A stretch of 64,000 nucleotides of DNA from Paraphysoderma sedebokerense (lineage: Eukaryota; Blastocladiomycota; Physodermatomycetes; Physodermatales; Physodermataceae), in contig JAHLJZ010000002.1 in the NCBI GenBank assembly GCA_025602915.1, forward strand, positions 1-64,000. The letters run 5' to 3'. Every line of letters starts with the position of its first letter. Within the stretch, counting starts at the first letter, position 1. The position numbers were made by a program, and so were the translations under genes. Of this stretch, positions 47,608 through 59,639 are shown one piece after another. The notes below the pieces were generated by a model. That model saw nothing but the letters and a program-made list of their open reading frames with translations. It was not told where the DNA came from and searched no databases.

Positions 47608-49679
47608 TTAACACCATACACCTTCTACCCTTCCAACTAATGCATCCAAATCTTCCTTTGTAGCCTCCAGAAACTGATTCACTGTCAAAGGCTGATCTCT
47701 CGTACACTCGTCCATCTTTTGTCCAATTGAGTGCCAACCCACACCGGGACATCCTAATGATGCGTTATATACTTCGTAACCTTTCCTTCTTATCAACTGT
47801 ATGACTGATTCAATCTCTTGATGTGATTTATCTACAATAAAAGTCAGCATCACAAAGTAGTCGCGTAAGGATCGGAGTTAAACAACGGCAAGAACTGACC
47901 TTGACTCAAGAAACTAAGCAAACATCCACCGCCCCCGGCGCCTGTTAATTTCGTGGCGATACTGTACGTGGCTAAAGTATTCACCAGTTCATCAATTTCA
48001 AAATTTGAAACTGTTAAACTGCTCAATAAAGCCTGATTTAATTGTATCAGTGACGGGATCGAACTTTGCAGTTGACTCGACACTTTTGAATCTGTTGCGG
48101 GTGATAATCATAAGCACACGTAATACTAACTTAGAATTAGCGCAAAAACAGACCAGTTAACAAGGTGGAAGCCGCCATAGAAATGTGATGTATTGAATCT
48201 AATATCGGGTTGACAATATCCGGGAACTAGGATGATAAATTCAGCAACCGTTAGCGTCAAAGCGCATCAAAGTATCATACATGATGATATAGTAGCCGTT
48301 ATACTTTCTCCCTCAATAGCATCACTTTCTCAACCTGCGTTTTTGTGTTCTTAGGTATTAACGTATTTGTTAACAAGAATCTAAGCGATCCGAACCTATA
48401 AATAACAAAACATGAGCCATTTGGGGGAGTTATGAATTCGCCAGAATCAAATTTACTTTGGTAGTTGCGTCAGGTGTCCTTTCGTGTAAAGGATTGCGCC
48501 TCCTGTATCAATACCGTTAGTTTGATGTCTACAAGAGCAATAACGGAAAATATTAACCGTATGTCGCTACACTGTTGTCAACACCACTCGGATTGCCATG
48601 AATAATCTTCTCACTCAAAAATGCAAAGTAGTTAATTAAGTCCGCACTTTTCACCTCATGTTTGCCACTAGGAATATGAATATTCGAGAATGAAATAGAA
48701 CCGGAGTGCGCTAATAGTCCAGCGGCTACACAAACAGATAACGACGCAGACGAACCGAGCCCTGCACCGACAGGAATAGAGGCTCGAACAGTAACGGATA
48801 TTGAAGGGAAAGTCGTGGATAATGCAATCAATCTTCCGACGGACCCGTTTGTATTACTTTGTGACATTGAATGAGGGTTCGAAGAACACGCAATGCATAG
48901 ATATAAATACAAGAACGATAAAATTGCTTGTTTCTTCGAGTTCACTTGATGCGCATCGGATGCTGCATCGGGTGATCCATTTTGTTTCGGCACAAAATCA
49001 TTTCTCATTTCTCCATGATCTTGATTTTCTAGCCACTCTTCTAAAAGTTCGATTACTCTAGCATCTACACTGGCTTTCGTTGTGCCCAGCTCGCTTGCCA
49101 GCTGCTGGGTAGCGCTTTCAACTGTACAGAGGTTAATTTCAGCGTCGTTTAATCGGCTCCTCAGTGTATCCAACTGACTGTGAGACCAATATATATTGAC
49201 ATTGATATCTGGAAGACTGAGATGAACATGGGGAGGGTCGTTGGGTTCGGAGTTTTGAGTGGGCGATAAAGACGTGCTGGTAGAAGTTTGGGATAACGGC
49301 GATGGCGACGGAATCGTATCAGTGAGATATAAATAAGATCTCAACGAAATTGATGTTGCGAGAGCGGCCTAGTCCATATCCATCGTAAGGTTGGAAGTCG
49401 ATAGTTTCCGTGGCGCGAAAGTCAATACGTAGAAAAGATGCATTTCATTAACAGACATAAGAGAATACAGAAAAACATTAATAAATCATGTAGACAAATA
49501 CAGATCAGTTTGCTGTACGAAAGGTGATAATGACTCTCTCTAACTCTCTACGCAGTGACTTGCACTCCCTTGTTAAACTCATACTGTCATTGAGGATAAC
49601 TTACCTTTCCATACACAACAGCGTGTTCCCCAAACAGAATACATTTTCCTGGAGCCGAAATAATGATATTTTTAGACAT
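47608..49679 (-). CDS. ERG12: mevalonate kinase
   Basis: The gene starts at ATG 49679 with a 75-base first exon (MSKNIIISAPGKCILFGEHAVVYGK), followed by an exon at 49368-48558 and several short exons to the stop at 47608. It phosphorylates mevalonate in the isoprenoid/sterol pathway. GHMP-kinase motifs are all present: the N-terminal APGKCILFGEHAVV, the phosphate-binding PVGAGLGSSASLSVC, HGNPSGVDNSVATYGG, and the C-terminal KLTGAGGGGCLLSF. A Ser/Thr/Pro-rich insertion (DTIPSPSPLSQTSTSTSL and beyond) and a second polar insertion (NQDHGEMRNDFVPKQNG) make it longer than the yeast enzyme. The exact joins between 48457 and 47850 were only partly checked, but the expected segments KFGSLRFLLTNTLIPKNT and TYSIATKL are present in order. 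Confidence 0.93.
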
Positions 49680-50552
49680 GATTGCAACACGGATTTCGAA
49701 TTGTCGTGACGTTTGAATGATTGGCCTGAATCTGTTAACTTGTTAACATCCAGGCAAGAGCTAGTTGGACTTGCTGTAAGTCGGACAAGGGTCCATCCCA
49801 TATCAAAAAAAAATATAGATATAAGTGAAGAAAACATAAGACTGAAATGGAATAAACCTTACCTTATATCCTTTAGTCGACTTGGGTGGTCAACTACTGT
49901 ATTCAGATGATTTTTACAGTTTGAATGAAAGGATGGCGCGGACGGTTGGCCAGACAACAATGGCAGTTAACAGATATCGCAGATGAATGATAAGCAACAA
50001 CTAGGACGACATATGGAGCTCCACAAATAATAGGTTTACTTATATCAGCATGATTTTAGAAAGAACGTTCCCTAGATAAGGAGTCAAAAACGGGGTATCC
50101 ACCTCCCGCCTCGGAATATGATCAAGACAAGTGGGCACAAATAAATTTATTCAGATTTTTGGATATAAATACTTAAGCTCTATGAGTAGCCAAGAAATTC
50201 ATGTTAGACTGATGTTCTGAGAAAAATGCACAGAATCCCAATTTCTGCAAAGGAAACGGTTAAGCTCTCAAGTAGGCTTCAGAAGCTGCAATGCTTGATG
50301 TCAACAAATAGTCCATTTATTAATCAAGTGTATCACACTGAGAAATGTACATCAAATGTACATCTGACGACAGACTAAGGTGTAATGGCCGTCTGTTGAG
50401 ACGACTAATGGGGTGCGGTGAGAGGGAGAAGTATTATGTCTGGTTTTGATAAAAACCAATTACTTCGTCGGCAAGAGAATCTGGGAGAAACAAGCGGCGG
50501 AGAATGATAGTTGTGGGATGATAATACACAGGGCGATGAATGACAAATAACA
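49680..50552. other. intergenic, no supported gene
   Basis: About 870 bases between the mevalonate kinase start and the PP4 stop codon. Short frames only. The mevalonate kinase promoter should lie at 49680-50000. Confidence 0.5.
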
Positions 50553-52161
50553 TTAGAGGAAATAATCGGGTGTGGTTTTTTTGGCCGGGATACCACGGGC
50601 GTCCTACAAGAATGTATACTTTTGAGCATCTAAAACCGACAAAAATGGAGCCAGAAGACCTGATACATACCTGCGGAGCAGCTTCAAAGATCTTATAATT
50701 TTTACTCAAATGCTCATCTAACTCTAAAATGGCAGCCACGTTGCCACATCTATAACAATAATTCGGGGCACTCCAAACAGTCACGATTGTGTCTTTGAAC
50801 ATAAGTTTGTAACCTTCCATGACCAGCTGATGAGCTCGTGCAATAAGGTCAAGATTATTTGCATGGATGAACTGGGATACCGAATTTACAAGAGAAGAGG
50901 AAAGGAATCGCGAAATGCCCGTTAGATAAAAGAAAAGTAAATTACTAAGAAATCCATACCTGTGATACAACATCACCGCCAAAGAGATAACCTGCTCCGC
51001 GCGGTGACAACCCCCACCCCTCGATTTCTGCATGAGAGCGCTTTATGAGCGGAAACGAAACTTCGAAGTTCAAGATGTATCGAACACGTACCGTCTGGGT
51101 CAGACCATAATAAATCACACATAGCGCCATCATGGGGCACTTCTTGTTTTCTATCGATGACTCGAATCTTTGGATTAGATGAAATAATGTCAGTCGTAAT
51201 GAGACAGCAGGCAGCTTCTGGCATTGTTCGTCACCCGTTGAAAGAGGATCGTTTCCATTACCTGATCAAGAGTATTTACACTTGGACTCAATCCACCGTG
51301 CACACAAAATACTTTTTCATCAATGATAGCTGACAAACTTAAATAATCAAAGATTTCACAACAATATCGCCAAACATTAACACTTCCATATTTCCTCAGG
51401 CATTCGTCATAAAATCCATAAACTTGAGTTATCTGACGGGATTCGTGATTTCCACGGATAAGTGTAATTCGATCGGGGTATCGGACTTTGAGTGTTAGGA
51501 GGAGAAGGAAAGATTCGACGGAGTAAAAGCCGCGATCGACAAAGTCACCGAGAAAGATGTAGTTTGTGTCTGGACATTCGCCACCGACTTTAAACAGTTC
51601 CTTTAGATCGTAGAATTGACCATGTATATCACCGCATATCTATTTAGTTGTATTTCAGGAAAGAAGCGAACAATAGCAAGCGTTGTTAGGTTCAGGAATT
51701 TTACAGACAGCTCCTATTCGATTAAGAGTGTCACATCAGGATAGAGCACAACAATCAAGCGTTTCAAAAAGGAAGTCGGATATCCGGGCAAAGTTATATA
51801 TGAAGTGAAAAAAATATCTAGAGTTTAAATTTTGCTTTCACTCGTTCTTCGTCGTTGCATCCAAGTTTACATGGAACAAATAGAATAGGCATGCGAATGG
51901 AAACTCATGTTCAGGCATACCGTTACTGGAGCATCGACTCTCTGAACGTTACTTTCTTCTACCAGTATCTCCCTGGCTTTGTTACACAATTCCTTTACTT
52001 CAGATTCTTTTATGAGTTCACAATTTCGAAGCAGCTCGATTTGCCTGTGCAGCCAAGGGCGAAGCGAAAGGAAGCGTACATGTCAATGGACCACATGAGA
52101 GACGGAATGACAGATATGTATGAACACTAAAACGATACCTATCAAGATCACCAGTGCCCAT
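50553..52161 (-). CDS. PPH3: serine/threonine phosphatase PP4 catalytic subunit
   Basis: A multi-exon gene from ATG 52161 (MGTGDLDR, 23-base first exon) to TAA at 50553, encoding a protein of about 310 residues. Exons supply [20 protein letters not shown], the metal-binding [17 protein letters not shown] and [19 protein letters not shown], then [60 protein letters not shown] and [15 protein letters not shown]. The end [16 protein letters not shown] is the methylatable C-terminus of PP2A-like enzymes. The sequence after the metal site ([18 protein letters not shown]) matches PP4 rather than PP2A or PP6. It acts in DNA-damage and centrosome functions with PP4 regulatory subunits. At least seven introns. 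Confidence 0.94.
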
Positions 52162-52164
52162 GAT

Positions 52165-52465
52165 TAGAATGAATCAGACTGGGAACTAGCCGTGGATACA
52201 GGGTAATGTCGATGATGAGATTTCAAAAGATGGAATTGTTTGGGAACAGATCAGAGAGGGAACGAGCTTAAGTCACATGACTTATGTCTTAAATCACGTG
52301 TTACAACGCATAATAGCATTGATTTATTCATAGCACTGTGTTGAAATATCAAATTATTATGAAACAGTTTGGTATCTATTTGATGTTCTGATATATAAGT
52401 GAATTAAGGTATTAACCGCGGTGAAATCACATTGTAGGTTGTATCGCATTTGCATAATGCATTGC
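52165..52465. other. short intergenic spacer
   Basis: AT-rich spacer between the PP4 start and the stop of the next secreted-protein gene. Nothing else seen. Confidence 0.5.
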
Positions 52466-52467
52466 TA

Positions 52468-54950
52468 CTATTCTTCTTGAATCGGTCCCATGCCCGTGCA
52501 GGAACTGACTATATACCTAGAGAGGTGGGCAACAGGACGCCATTGAAGATTTTGCAACATACTCGGAGGTTCTCTAAATCTTAGATTTCCGGAAGGAACG
52601 GAAACATCTTGGCATTTAATAGCGGATGCGGTGTTTCTATGTAACATAATGTCGATCGTAACGATATTTTGCACAAATGGACAACGTTCCGTCGTTACAT
52701 TGAGTGGCCGAACAAACTGATTTAAATCAATTCGTTGACTCTGCTTTGTCGATGTTCCAAAAGAGCTGCGACAATGAGCGACTACGGAAATAAATCTGTA
52801 ACCGTCCGAATACAGTCTGTTTCGAAATAATCCCAGCAACGATAACTCAAATGTCGATGATTCGCCTTCGAAACCTTCACCGCCGAAGAAGCCTCTCAAT
52901 CTGTTACCGATGTTGTTAATGGTTTGTCCAAGGAACCTTGTAGACCTCTTTACCCCTTCTAAAATATGGTTCGCCAATGGTTCGAACCTCGCAATGACTT
53001 GGTTTCTTGCATTTTGAATGTTGCCGAGCGCCGCTTTAAACCCTTGGTCCATCTGACCTTGCCTCCAAAAATTGTAGAGATCTCTAAATGCTTGTGATAC
53101 TCCTGCACCGATGTCTACCATACCCGCAGCAAATGGTGCCGTTAGAACCGAAGCAGCCATTCCACATACGATTGATGCAGCAGGGCCTAAGTGGAACCAT
53201 AACTTGTCAGAGGAATATTGAATCAAAAAGTACAATCATGGTAAATCCACATACCGCCGACTAAACCGCACCCAACTGTGGATGCTATATCTAGAGCCAT
53301 TATGACAACATTGGTCATACCTACACCAAACTGTTAGTATACGCTCAGATGTCATTAGCTATCGAAATTGATACTTACACTCACGAACATCACGGTTCTC
53401 TGAAGTCTTACAAGCGTCGACAATTCTATAAGCATCGAAAGAAACCATTGTCGCTATTAACGCACCGCCAGCGACATTGCCCGCTTCTTCTATGAAAGGC
53501 TTTGCCAATTTCCAAGATTTCACGGCGGCATTAAATGCCCTCCCTGCAGCCGACTTTTCGAGCTCTTGAAGTGCTAGTTTTTCTTGCGAAGTTGATAGCT
53601 CTATCAATAGACTGTTATTTACATCATTCTTCCAGAAGCTTATCAAAGACGGAGTGTCAACAAACCAAACTTAATCGATTTTGGGTCATCCACCTTTGGT
53701 GAGAAACGAAAGCAACCATTGCTTTGTCTTCGAGCCAAACGACGAAGGCATGGATCAGCTGCAGGAAGCACTCCCTGCGTTGACTTGAATTCTTTGATCA
53801 TCAATTTGACACCTTTTTTCGGACCCTTTTCAAACGACAATATCTTCACTTTTTTATCCGCGGCCCTTTGTAGCAAAAACCTTTCACCGGCAGGCCCTCC
53901 GGATTTGTCGAAAAAGTGAAAATAAGAATTACCGCTTGGACCTTGAATGACAAAACCGTCATGCGTAGCAAAAGTGACTTTAGCTTTTGGCAATCCGAGT
54001 TCGTCAACATGTTTAGCGAATTCAGCGGCATTCATTGGTTTTACTCGGTTTTCCCAATGTCGCATGAAAGCATCTCTGACATCGTCATACGTTGGGTTAC
54101 TTTTCCATGTTCTCAGTTCTTCAGGTGTCATCTTGTTCCTGATTTGAGTCACAAATTTGTTTTCCGCTTCCGTTAATTCATTAAATATATTTCGTTGATA
54201 TTCTTTCATTTGGGTCGGACCGGCTTGAATCTCCCTTCGAAATTCCCCTTTTCGAGACTCCGCATACTGCTTTAGGGGAAAGAATTCTTCGAAAACTGTA
54301 GAATAGGGAACAGTGTGTACGTAGTCTGGAAAATAGTACCGTGTTAGATTTACAAGTTATATCCACTTCCAGAAGATGTGTACCTACGATCAGCAGTGAA
54401 ATATAGTTTGTGGTTTTTGATGTCGAGTAATATTCGGTTGGTGCCACCACCACTTGCATCGATTCGAAACTCTGAAGATAGAGATTGTTATACTTTAAAT
54501 ACTTATTGATCCAAGAACGATTACCTTGAACATACCGTGTAGAACAGAACCCGCTGTAGCCGGAACAGGACTCAATCCTTTTCCAATCAACTCAGGGGCG
54601 TCGTTCATACCGAATTTATTCCCAAATTTTATTCCATCATTGGCATCATTAGAGACTGTATTTCCAGTATTCAGTATTTTGAGAGCGCCAGCCAAATCGT
54701 AGTCTTGATTTCCTAAGCGAAAACGTTCAACGGATGGTGGTGGAGCCGGTCTGCCAGGGATGGCTGGGATTTTGGGTATCTGTATGATCCCTCTGACTGA
54801 CAACTTATTTGGTAACCCGTTCGGAAAGATTTGTTTTAGTGAGTTTTGAACATCTTTGACTTGCAGACCAGCGGGGAATGGTTTAGCGAGTGCAGAAGCT
54901 GTTAAAAAAACCAAAAGTAATTCTAAGTGTATTATAAATGTATATCTCAT
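52468..54950 (-). CDS. large secreted protein with a hydrophobic helical hairpin
   Basis: Six exons (54950-54536, 54471-54388, 54325-53666, 53600-53379, 53320-53255, 53186-52468) splice in phase to 721 residues. A signal peptide (about 1-22, ending ASALA) is followed by a Pro-rich stretch and a domain of unknown type (RILLDIKNHKLYFTADHYVH, VTFATHDGFVIQGPSGNSYF). A basic site CLRRLARRQ (about 360-367) looks like a proprotein-convertase cleavage site. Beyond it lie helices and two hydrophobic, small-residue-rich segments (GGALIATMVSFDAY; GCGLVGGPAASIVCGMAASVL) that could form a membrane-inserting hairpin. Cysteines flank them. The C-terminal third is Arg/Asn-rich with a beta-like end. The layout (secreted, processed, hairpin) recalls bipartite secreted effectors of fungi, but this is inference; no enzymatic motif is recognised. 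Confidence 0.7.
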
Positions 54951-55968
54951 TTTATTCTACGGCCAAAGAGCGACAAAAATACAAATAGTCTCCGCTACAG
55001 TATTTATACAACAGGAAATTACTACATGATGGTTGAAATTAAGAAGGCGATTTGAGGCAAGTGAAGACATTTGTCTAACTTATCTCAAATCCATAATTTT
55101 CCAGCAAATCCCGTCGCGGAATAAACGACTTCAGCCGAGCAAAGCCCTCGTCAGGTGGATTTAGAATTATTCTGACTTTCGGATAAAAAGATTCCTACAT
55201 CAAGAACTTTTTTTCTGGCTTGTTGGCTTATCTAAATTCCGTTGCTGTGAAATTAAAGCCAGTTCATACTTACTGCCGAAAATACAAAGATTTTGCCGAA
55301 GTTCTGCCTAACAATTACCCGATGCACGTATCATCAAGAATATTGTCCTGGAATCAGAATGTTAGCAATACTAACTTGCGGTAGAAGCATAGCACTGATA
55401 TCCAGAAGATTTGTTCAGCATCAGTTGAGATTATTGCAGGATTACTCAATACCAGGGTTCACTATTGTTCTTGCATTGATCAAATACCAAAAATTCACGC
55501 AGCGGTGCAGGGGCCAAGGTCACACAAACGGTGAGCAAATCCCACATTTCTTTCATGACACATTAGAGAGAATAAGAAAGATTTTGTCACCGTTCTAACT
55601 GAATTGTGAGGTAGCTAATTAATTGTCGGAAGCGGTAATTTCGCGCTTGTACAATCTTATTGGCAAAATGAGCCGAGGTCAAGCCCGGTCGCAATAAAAT
55701 GGACAATATTTTAGCTCTAAGCGTTAAGTGGAAAATCATTCTTTCGATTTACGGTTAAGCATTGGCAAATGATTGCTTTTGTTTAAATTTAGCACTTATT
55801 GTGAATTTCATGAAATTCGTGCTTAGTTGTCTTTGCACTTTTTTCTCTATAAATAAGAACTGATGCGCAGGCACCGCAGAATTTACAGTCCCCAACATAT
55901 ATATCTTTCCGTATAGATTTTCCTTAGAATTCACTTAGAAATAGAATATCAAATTAAAGTACCTCAAC
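54951..55968. other. divergent spacer between two secreted-protein genes
   Basis: About 1 kb. A TATA-like CTATAAATAAG (about 55847-55857) precedes the gene at 55969. A frame at 55293-55598 (101 codons) lacks domain or splice support. Confidence 0.45.
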
Positions 55969-56664
55969 ATGAAATTCACTGCCACCACCGTTATCGCTAT
56001 CCTCGCCCTCGGATCTGCCGCATCCGCCGTCCCGACGAAGAATAAAAATAAAGGATATCAACCAAAGCAGCCGTGCTCCTCATCCAACGTTCCTGCGACA
56101 CAAGCATCAACAAACCCACCATCATATAGCACACCCACCGTCCCTGCTACTCAGCAATCGTCGTCGGCAGGATACAACACTCCCGCCAGCTCTCCGTGCT
56201 CTTCATCAAGCACTGTTCCCGCTACCCAGCAATCTACCTCTCCACCCCAATATTCTTCAAGCTCTGTTCCCGCTACCCAAGCGTCTTCAACTCCATGCAC
56301 ATCGTCAACGACTGTCCCCGCTATTCAAGAATCAACCACCGCTCCACAATATTCGCCTAGTCCTTCTCCTTGCACCTCAAGCAATGTTCCCGCTACCCAG
56401 GCATCTTCCACACCCTGCACCTCAAACACTGTACCTGCTGCTCAAGAATCAACATCTGCCGGATACGGATACAGCCAACCTAGCAGCATACCTGCAGTCC
56501 CCGCCACAGAGAACTCTTCCAGCGCCCCTGCGGCTGCCTACACTCCTCCTCCCTCAGGATCTAGCCAGCAAGAAGCATCAGACCAACTTCCTTCAAGTGC
56601 CAATCAACTGTCTGTTTCAATTGTCGCAATTGCAGGAACAGGATTACTTACATTCTTCCTGTAA
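55969..56664 (+). CDS. GPI-anchored mucin-like cell-surface protein
   Basis: One exon of 231 residues. A signal peptide (MKFTATTVIAILALGSAASA) is followed by about 180 residues of Ser/Thr/Pro-rich sequence containing eight variants of VPATQxS, interspersed with PCSSS or PCTSS. The C-terminus is a polar region followed by a hydrophobic tail (VSIVAIAGTGLLTFFL), the pattern of a GPI-anchor signal. It is expected to be heavily O-glycosylated and attached to the plasma membrane or wall. The repeat number is likely variable between strains. A single paired Cys per spacer suggests disulfide links. No enzymatic domain. Confidence 0.85.
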   Translation: MKFTATTVIAILALGSAASAVPTKNKNKGYQPKQPCSSSNVPATQASTNPPSYSTPTVPATQQSSSAGYNTPASSPCSSSSTVPATQQSTSPPQYSSSSVPATQASSTPCTSSTTVPAIQESTTAPQYSPSPSPCTSSNVPATQASSTPCTSNTVPAAQESTSAGYGYSQPSSIPAVPATENSSSAPAAAYTPPPSGSSQQEASDQLPSSANQLSVSIVAIAGTGLLTFFL

Positions 56665-56669
56665 ACTGA

Positions 56670-57545
56670 TAAAATCCATTTAAATAAACTCCTAAAATTT
56701 GTATTATAGTCTGATCTCCAATTTTGTTGTGAATGTTATATTTATTGTATTCTGTCTTTGAATATGAACTCGAACATCCCCAAATATAATTCTCCAAAAG
56801 TTAATATATTGGTAATAAAGCAAACTTTTGAAAACATATCCAGCCAGAAGCGTATGAATCATTTGCTCTTGTTCCAGTGGCAGACCCTTCTATCCAGAGT
56901 CACCTATTTTAATTGATTCTTCAGTCCTCCGTTTATATCGTCCGCGACAGAGGATGTGTAGTAAGTTGGATGGTTCATATCAAAAATACCACAAACGTTA
57001 ATCTTTGATCCGTAGGCAGACCTTGTTGATTGTCGCCATTGAAAATGATTTAGTCCAGTGAATTCATCTGTGACATTGGCAGAATGTGGAATACAGAATT
57101 CATTCTTCAACCGGCAGAATGTGGAATACAGAATTCATTCTTCAACCTTCATTCCATTCCATCTCCACCGCTTATCCACTATCGATATATTCAATCAGGT
57201 CGTTTTATTTCACTATAGTACTGAGAGAAAGATCTCTTCCTAAAGAACAGTCTATTATTTTGCAATTCACACAGACAAAATACATTGGAAGCAAACGGGA
57301 AGGTATAATTGCTGATTCTGTAATCCTGTTTTCGCTGTCAAACTTGCGGAATCAATATCAATTGAAACAAGTTCTGACGTGTCATTTTTTTGCTCCATAC
57401 TTATTTTCTTTCGCTTATTAGGGAAGACTACTTGTTTTAATCATTACAACATCAAGATAAGGGAGGCCAGTCCCGATCAACCTGGTGATATTTGCTGATT
57501 TTGTGGATCATTCTGCAGATCTTCCTAGACTTCGTTTCATACAAA
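56670..57545. other. intergenic, with one tandem duplication
   Basis: No supported gene. A 35-base tandem duplication lies at 57078-57147. Confidence 0.5.
57078..57147 (+). repeat. perfect 35-base tandem duplication
   Basis: Two adjacent identical copies beginning GGCAGAATGTGGAATACAG and ending TTCTTCAACC, at 57078-57112 and 57113-57147. The perfect identity indicates a recent event or an assembly artefact. Confidence 0.9.
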
Positions 57546-57551
57546 CTTTAA

Positions 57552-59636
57552 ATGGCAATCTTCTCGTCTGCGTTACTCATCAAAAGCAGTTCAAACAACT
57601 ACAATCCACTCATGCTGATTCTCCTCGTCGCTTCCTTGGTGGCGTTCGTTTACGGTCAATCCAGATGGCAAGATGTGACGACGTTCCACCCATATTGTGT
57701 CCGATTATTCAGAAGCTGTGTCGAGTCGTCTTCTATTGGGGGTGTTGGGAGCGGTGATTACAACGTTGCTGTCGGAATTTGCGGCAACAAGATGGCTATT
57801 TGTACCTTTTCTGGCAATTTGAATTGGCCTTGGTCGTCTAGTAGCGCACGACCTGCATCGGCATCTGTTGATGCAACCCCAAGGTTGACTATGTATCGAA
57901 ACATTTTATCGGAATCATCGGCAACCGTGACGTCTACACCCTGGCAAAATTTGACAATTTTTTTACCCGACTGCAGAGCTGAATTCCGCCGCTGCGTCGA
58001 TAATAGTTTTTTAGCCGCCTGTGGTCATGGGATGAGTATTTGTACCGAAAGACAAGGACGATGGCCCTACGGTAACGATAGTTCCGCATTTTGGCAACAG
58101 CCCTACACGAACGACCGATTGACGCTCTACTGGAACGTCTACTCCGGTAATCCTGCTAGTAGGAACTGGCAGAGCCTGACAATCTTCCTCCCATTGTGCC
58201 GAAATCTGATGACACAATGCGTTGCCGTTTCAGGTGGAGCATCAAGTAATGCCGCTGTTGGTATTTGTGGGAATCGTATGGCGATATGCACGTTCGAGAA
58301 CATACTGTGGCCTCAGTCATATGATGCCTCCTCAGCATACACTGATTCGTACGATGCGAGATGGCAACGATACGCAAACGTTATCAACTCAATTTTTCGC
58401 TGGCAAGACATTACACGGTTTTCAGTCAATTGTACTGACAGATTTTTCGCATGTGTCTACGCGTCAACGAATGCAACAGATGACGCGGTTATTGGAGTCT
58501 GTGGAAACCAAATGTCTTTATGCACATTCAACGACAGTATTTGGCCGAATGCCAGTCAAGTACCGACGACACCTGACTCGTATAGTACGAGATTAGACAT
58601 TTACCGTGCCATGTTCGAGCACATGTTGCCTGGTGCACCTTCTTACTTTAAATTCCCTCTTCTGAATTTTGAGCTATACTCGTTTTCAACGCATACGTTT
58701 ACGAATGCTGGGGCAATAGGACGTGTCGGTCCTATGTTATCTGCGTGCAGAACTGCATACGCATCACAATCGTGGGCTCAGGAGAGTAATGTTTTCACTC
58801 TGGCGGTACAAGGTATCCAAGAGTGGACGGTGCCAAGAGCTGGAAACTATAGGATAGCCGTCAAGGGAGCGGCAGGTGCAGGGACTGGTGCGTACTATGG
58901 TGGGAAGGGTGCGTTTATGGAAGGCACGTTCTTGCTCCGAAGGGGTGACGTACTTTGCATTGTTGTGGGTCAAATGGGAGTTTTTGGGCCCTGGAGTGAA
59001 AGTGGAGGTGGAGGCGGTGGTGGTTCGTTTGTCTATGTCAAATCATCCAATACATTGTTGATTGCGGCAGGAGGTGGTGGCGGAGGGGGTTGTTGTGTTG
59101 GCTACGGTGGTTTTGGCTCGAACACCACCATCCCTGTGAATGGTGGTGGGTCAGGCAATGGTGGCTATTCAGAGATCGGATATGGTGGAAATGGTGGAGC
59201 GTTGTCCATTGGTCATGATGTTCGTATGGATTGGAACGATGCCGCAGGAGGGGGTGGTGGATGGCTAGGGGACGGCGGATTTGGTGCAATGGTCGGAGGG
59301 GGAGATTATGTTGGGCATGGAGGCAAAGGACGACTTGGCAACTTTGTTGGTGGACGTCATGCTAGTTCACTTCTCACTTTAGAAGGGCAGGGAGGGTTTG
59401 GCGGCGGCGGTGGGTTGGGAGGGTACGACCGTGGATTCAGCGGTGGCGGCGGCGGTGGCTACACGGGCGGCGGCGGGGGAAACACCTGGAACGGCACCCT
59501 GGTCAATAGCAACTGGCCCCCCGGCTCCACAGTTGGCGGCGGTCAAGGAGGAGGGTCCTTCAATGCTGGCGCTGACCAAGTCAACACTCCCAACAACTGC
59601 TCCACTCATGGCTCAGTGACAATCACAGCATTGTGA
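57552..59636 (+). CDS. secreted four-repeat protein with a glycine-rich (ALK-type) domain
   Basis: One exon of 694 residues from ATG 57552; the in-frame ATG at 57612 (MLILLVASLVAFVYGQ) gives a cleaner signal peptide and may be the true start. Four repeats of about 75-95 residues follow, each opening with a WQ(D/N/S)(V/L/I)T pattern, then two cysteines 7 apart (for example YCVRLFRSC), and closing with a G(N/H)xMxxCT signature. From about residue 410 the protein becomes a glycine-rich domain (WTVPRAGNYRIAVKGAAGAG, then LLIAAGGGGGGG) of the kind found in ALK/LTK receptors and in many secreted proteins of protists and fungi. It ends DQVNTPNNCSTHGSVTITAL. Ligand-binding or wall roles are possible but unknown. 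A 3' fragment of a paralogue lies at 18.1 kb. Confidence 0.85.
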   Translation: MAIFSSALLIKSSSNNYNPLMLILLVASLVAFVYGQSRWQDVTTFHPYCVRLFRSCVESSSIGGVGSGDYNVAVGICGNKMAICTFSGNLNWPWSSSSARPASASVDATPRLTMYRNILSESSATVTSTPWQNLTIFLPDCRAEFRRCVDNSFLAACGHGMSICTERQGRWPYGNDSSAFWQQPYTNDRLTLYWNVYSGNPASRNWQSLTIFLPLCRNLMTQCVAVSGGASSNAAVGICGNRMAICTFENILWPQSYDASSAYTDSYDARWQRYANVINSIFRWQDITRFSVNCTDRFFACVYASTNATDDAVIGVCGNQMSLCTFNDSIWPNASQVPTTPDSYSTRLDIYRAMFEHMLPGAPSYFKFPLLNFELYSFSTHTFTNAGAIGRVGPMLSACRTAYASQSWAQESNVFTLAVQGIQEWTVPRAGNYRIAVKGAAGAGTGAYYGGKGAFMEGTFLLRRGDVLCIVVGQMGVFGPWSESGGGGGGGSFVYVKSSNTLLIAAGGGGGGGCCVGYGGFGSNTTIPVNGGGSGNGGYSEIGYGGNGGALSIGHDVRMDWNDAAGGGGGWLGDGGFGAMVGGGDYVGHGGKGRLGNFVGGRHASSLLTLEGQGGFGGGGGLGGYDRGFSGGGGGGYTGGGGGNTWNGTLVNSNWPPGSTVGGGQGGGSFNAGADQVNTPNNCSTHGSVTITAL

Positions 59637-59639
59637 GTG

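Noticed and set aside
59379-59619. Ala/Val-rich frames on both strands over the glycine-rich region
   Set aside because: They are shifted or antisense readings of GGN codons of the glycine-rich domain.
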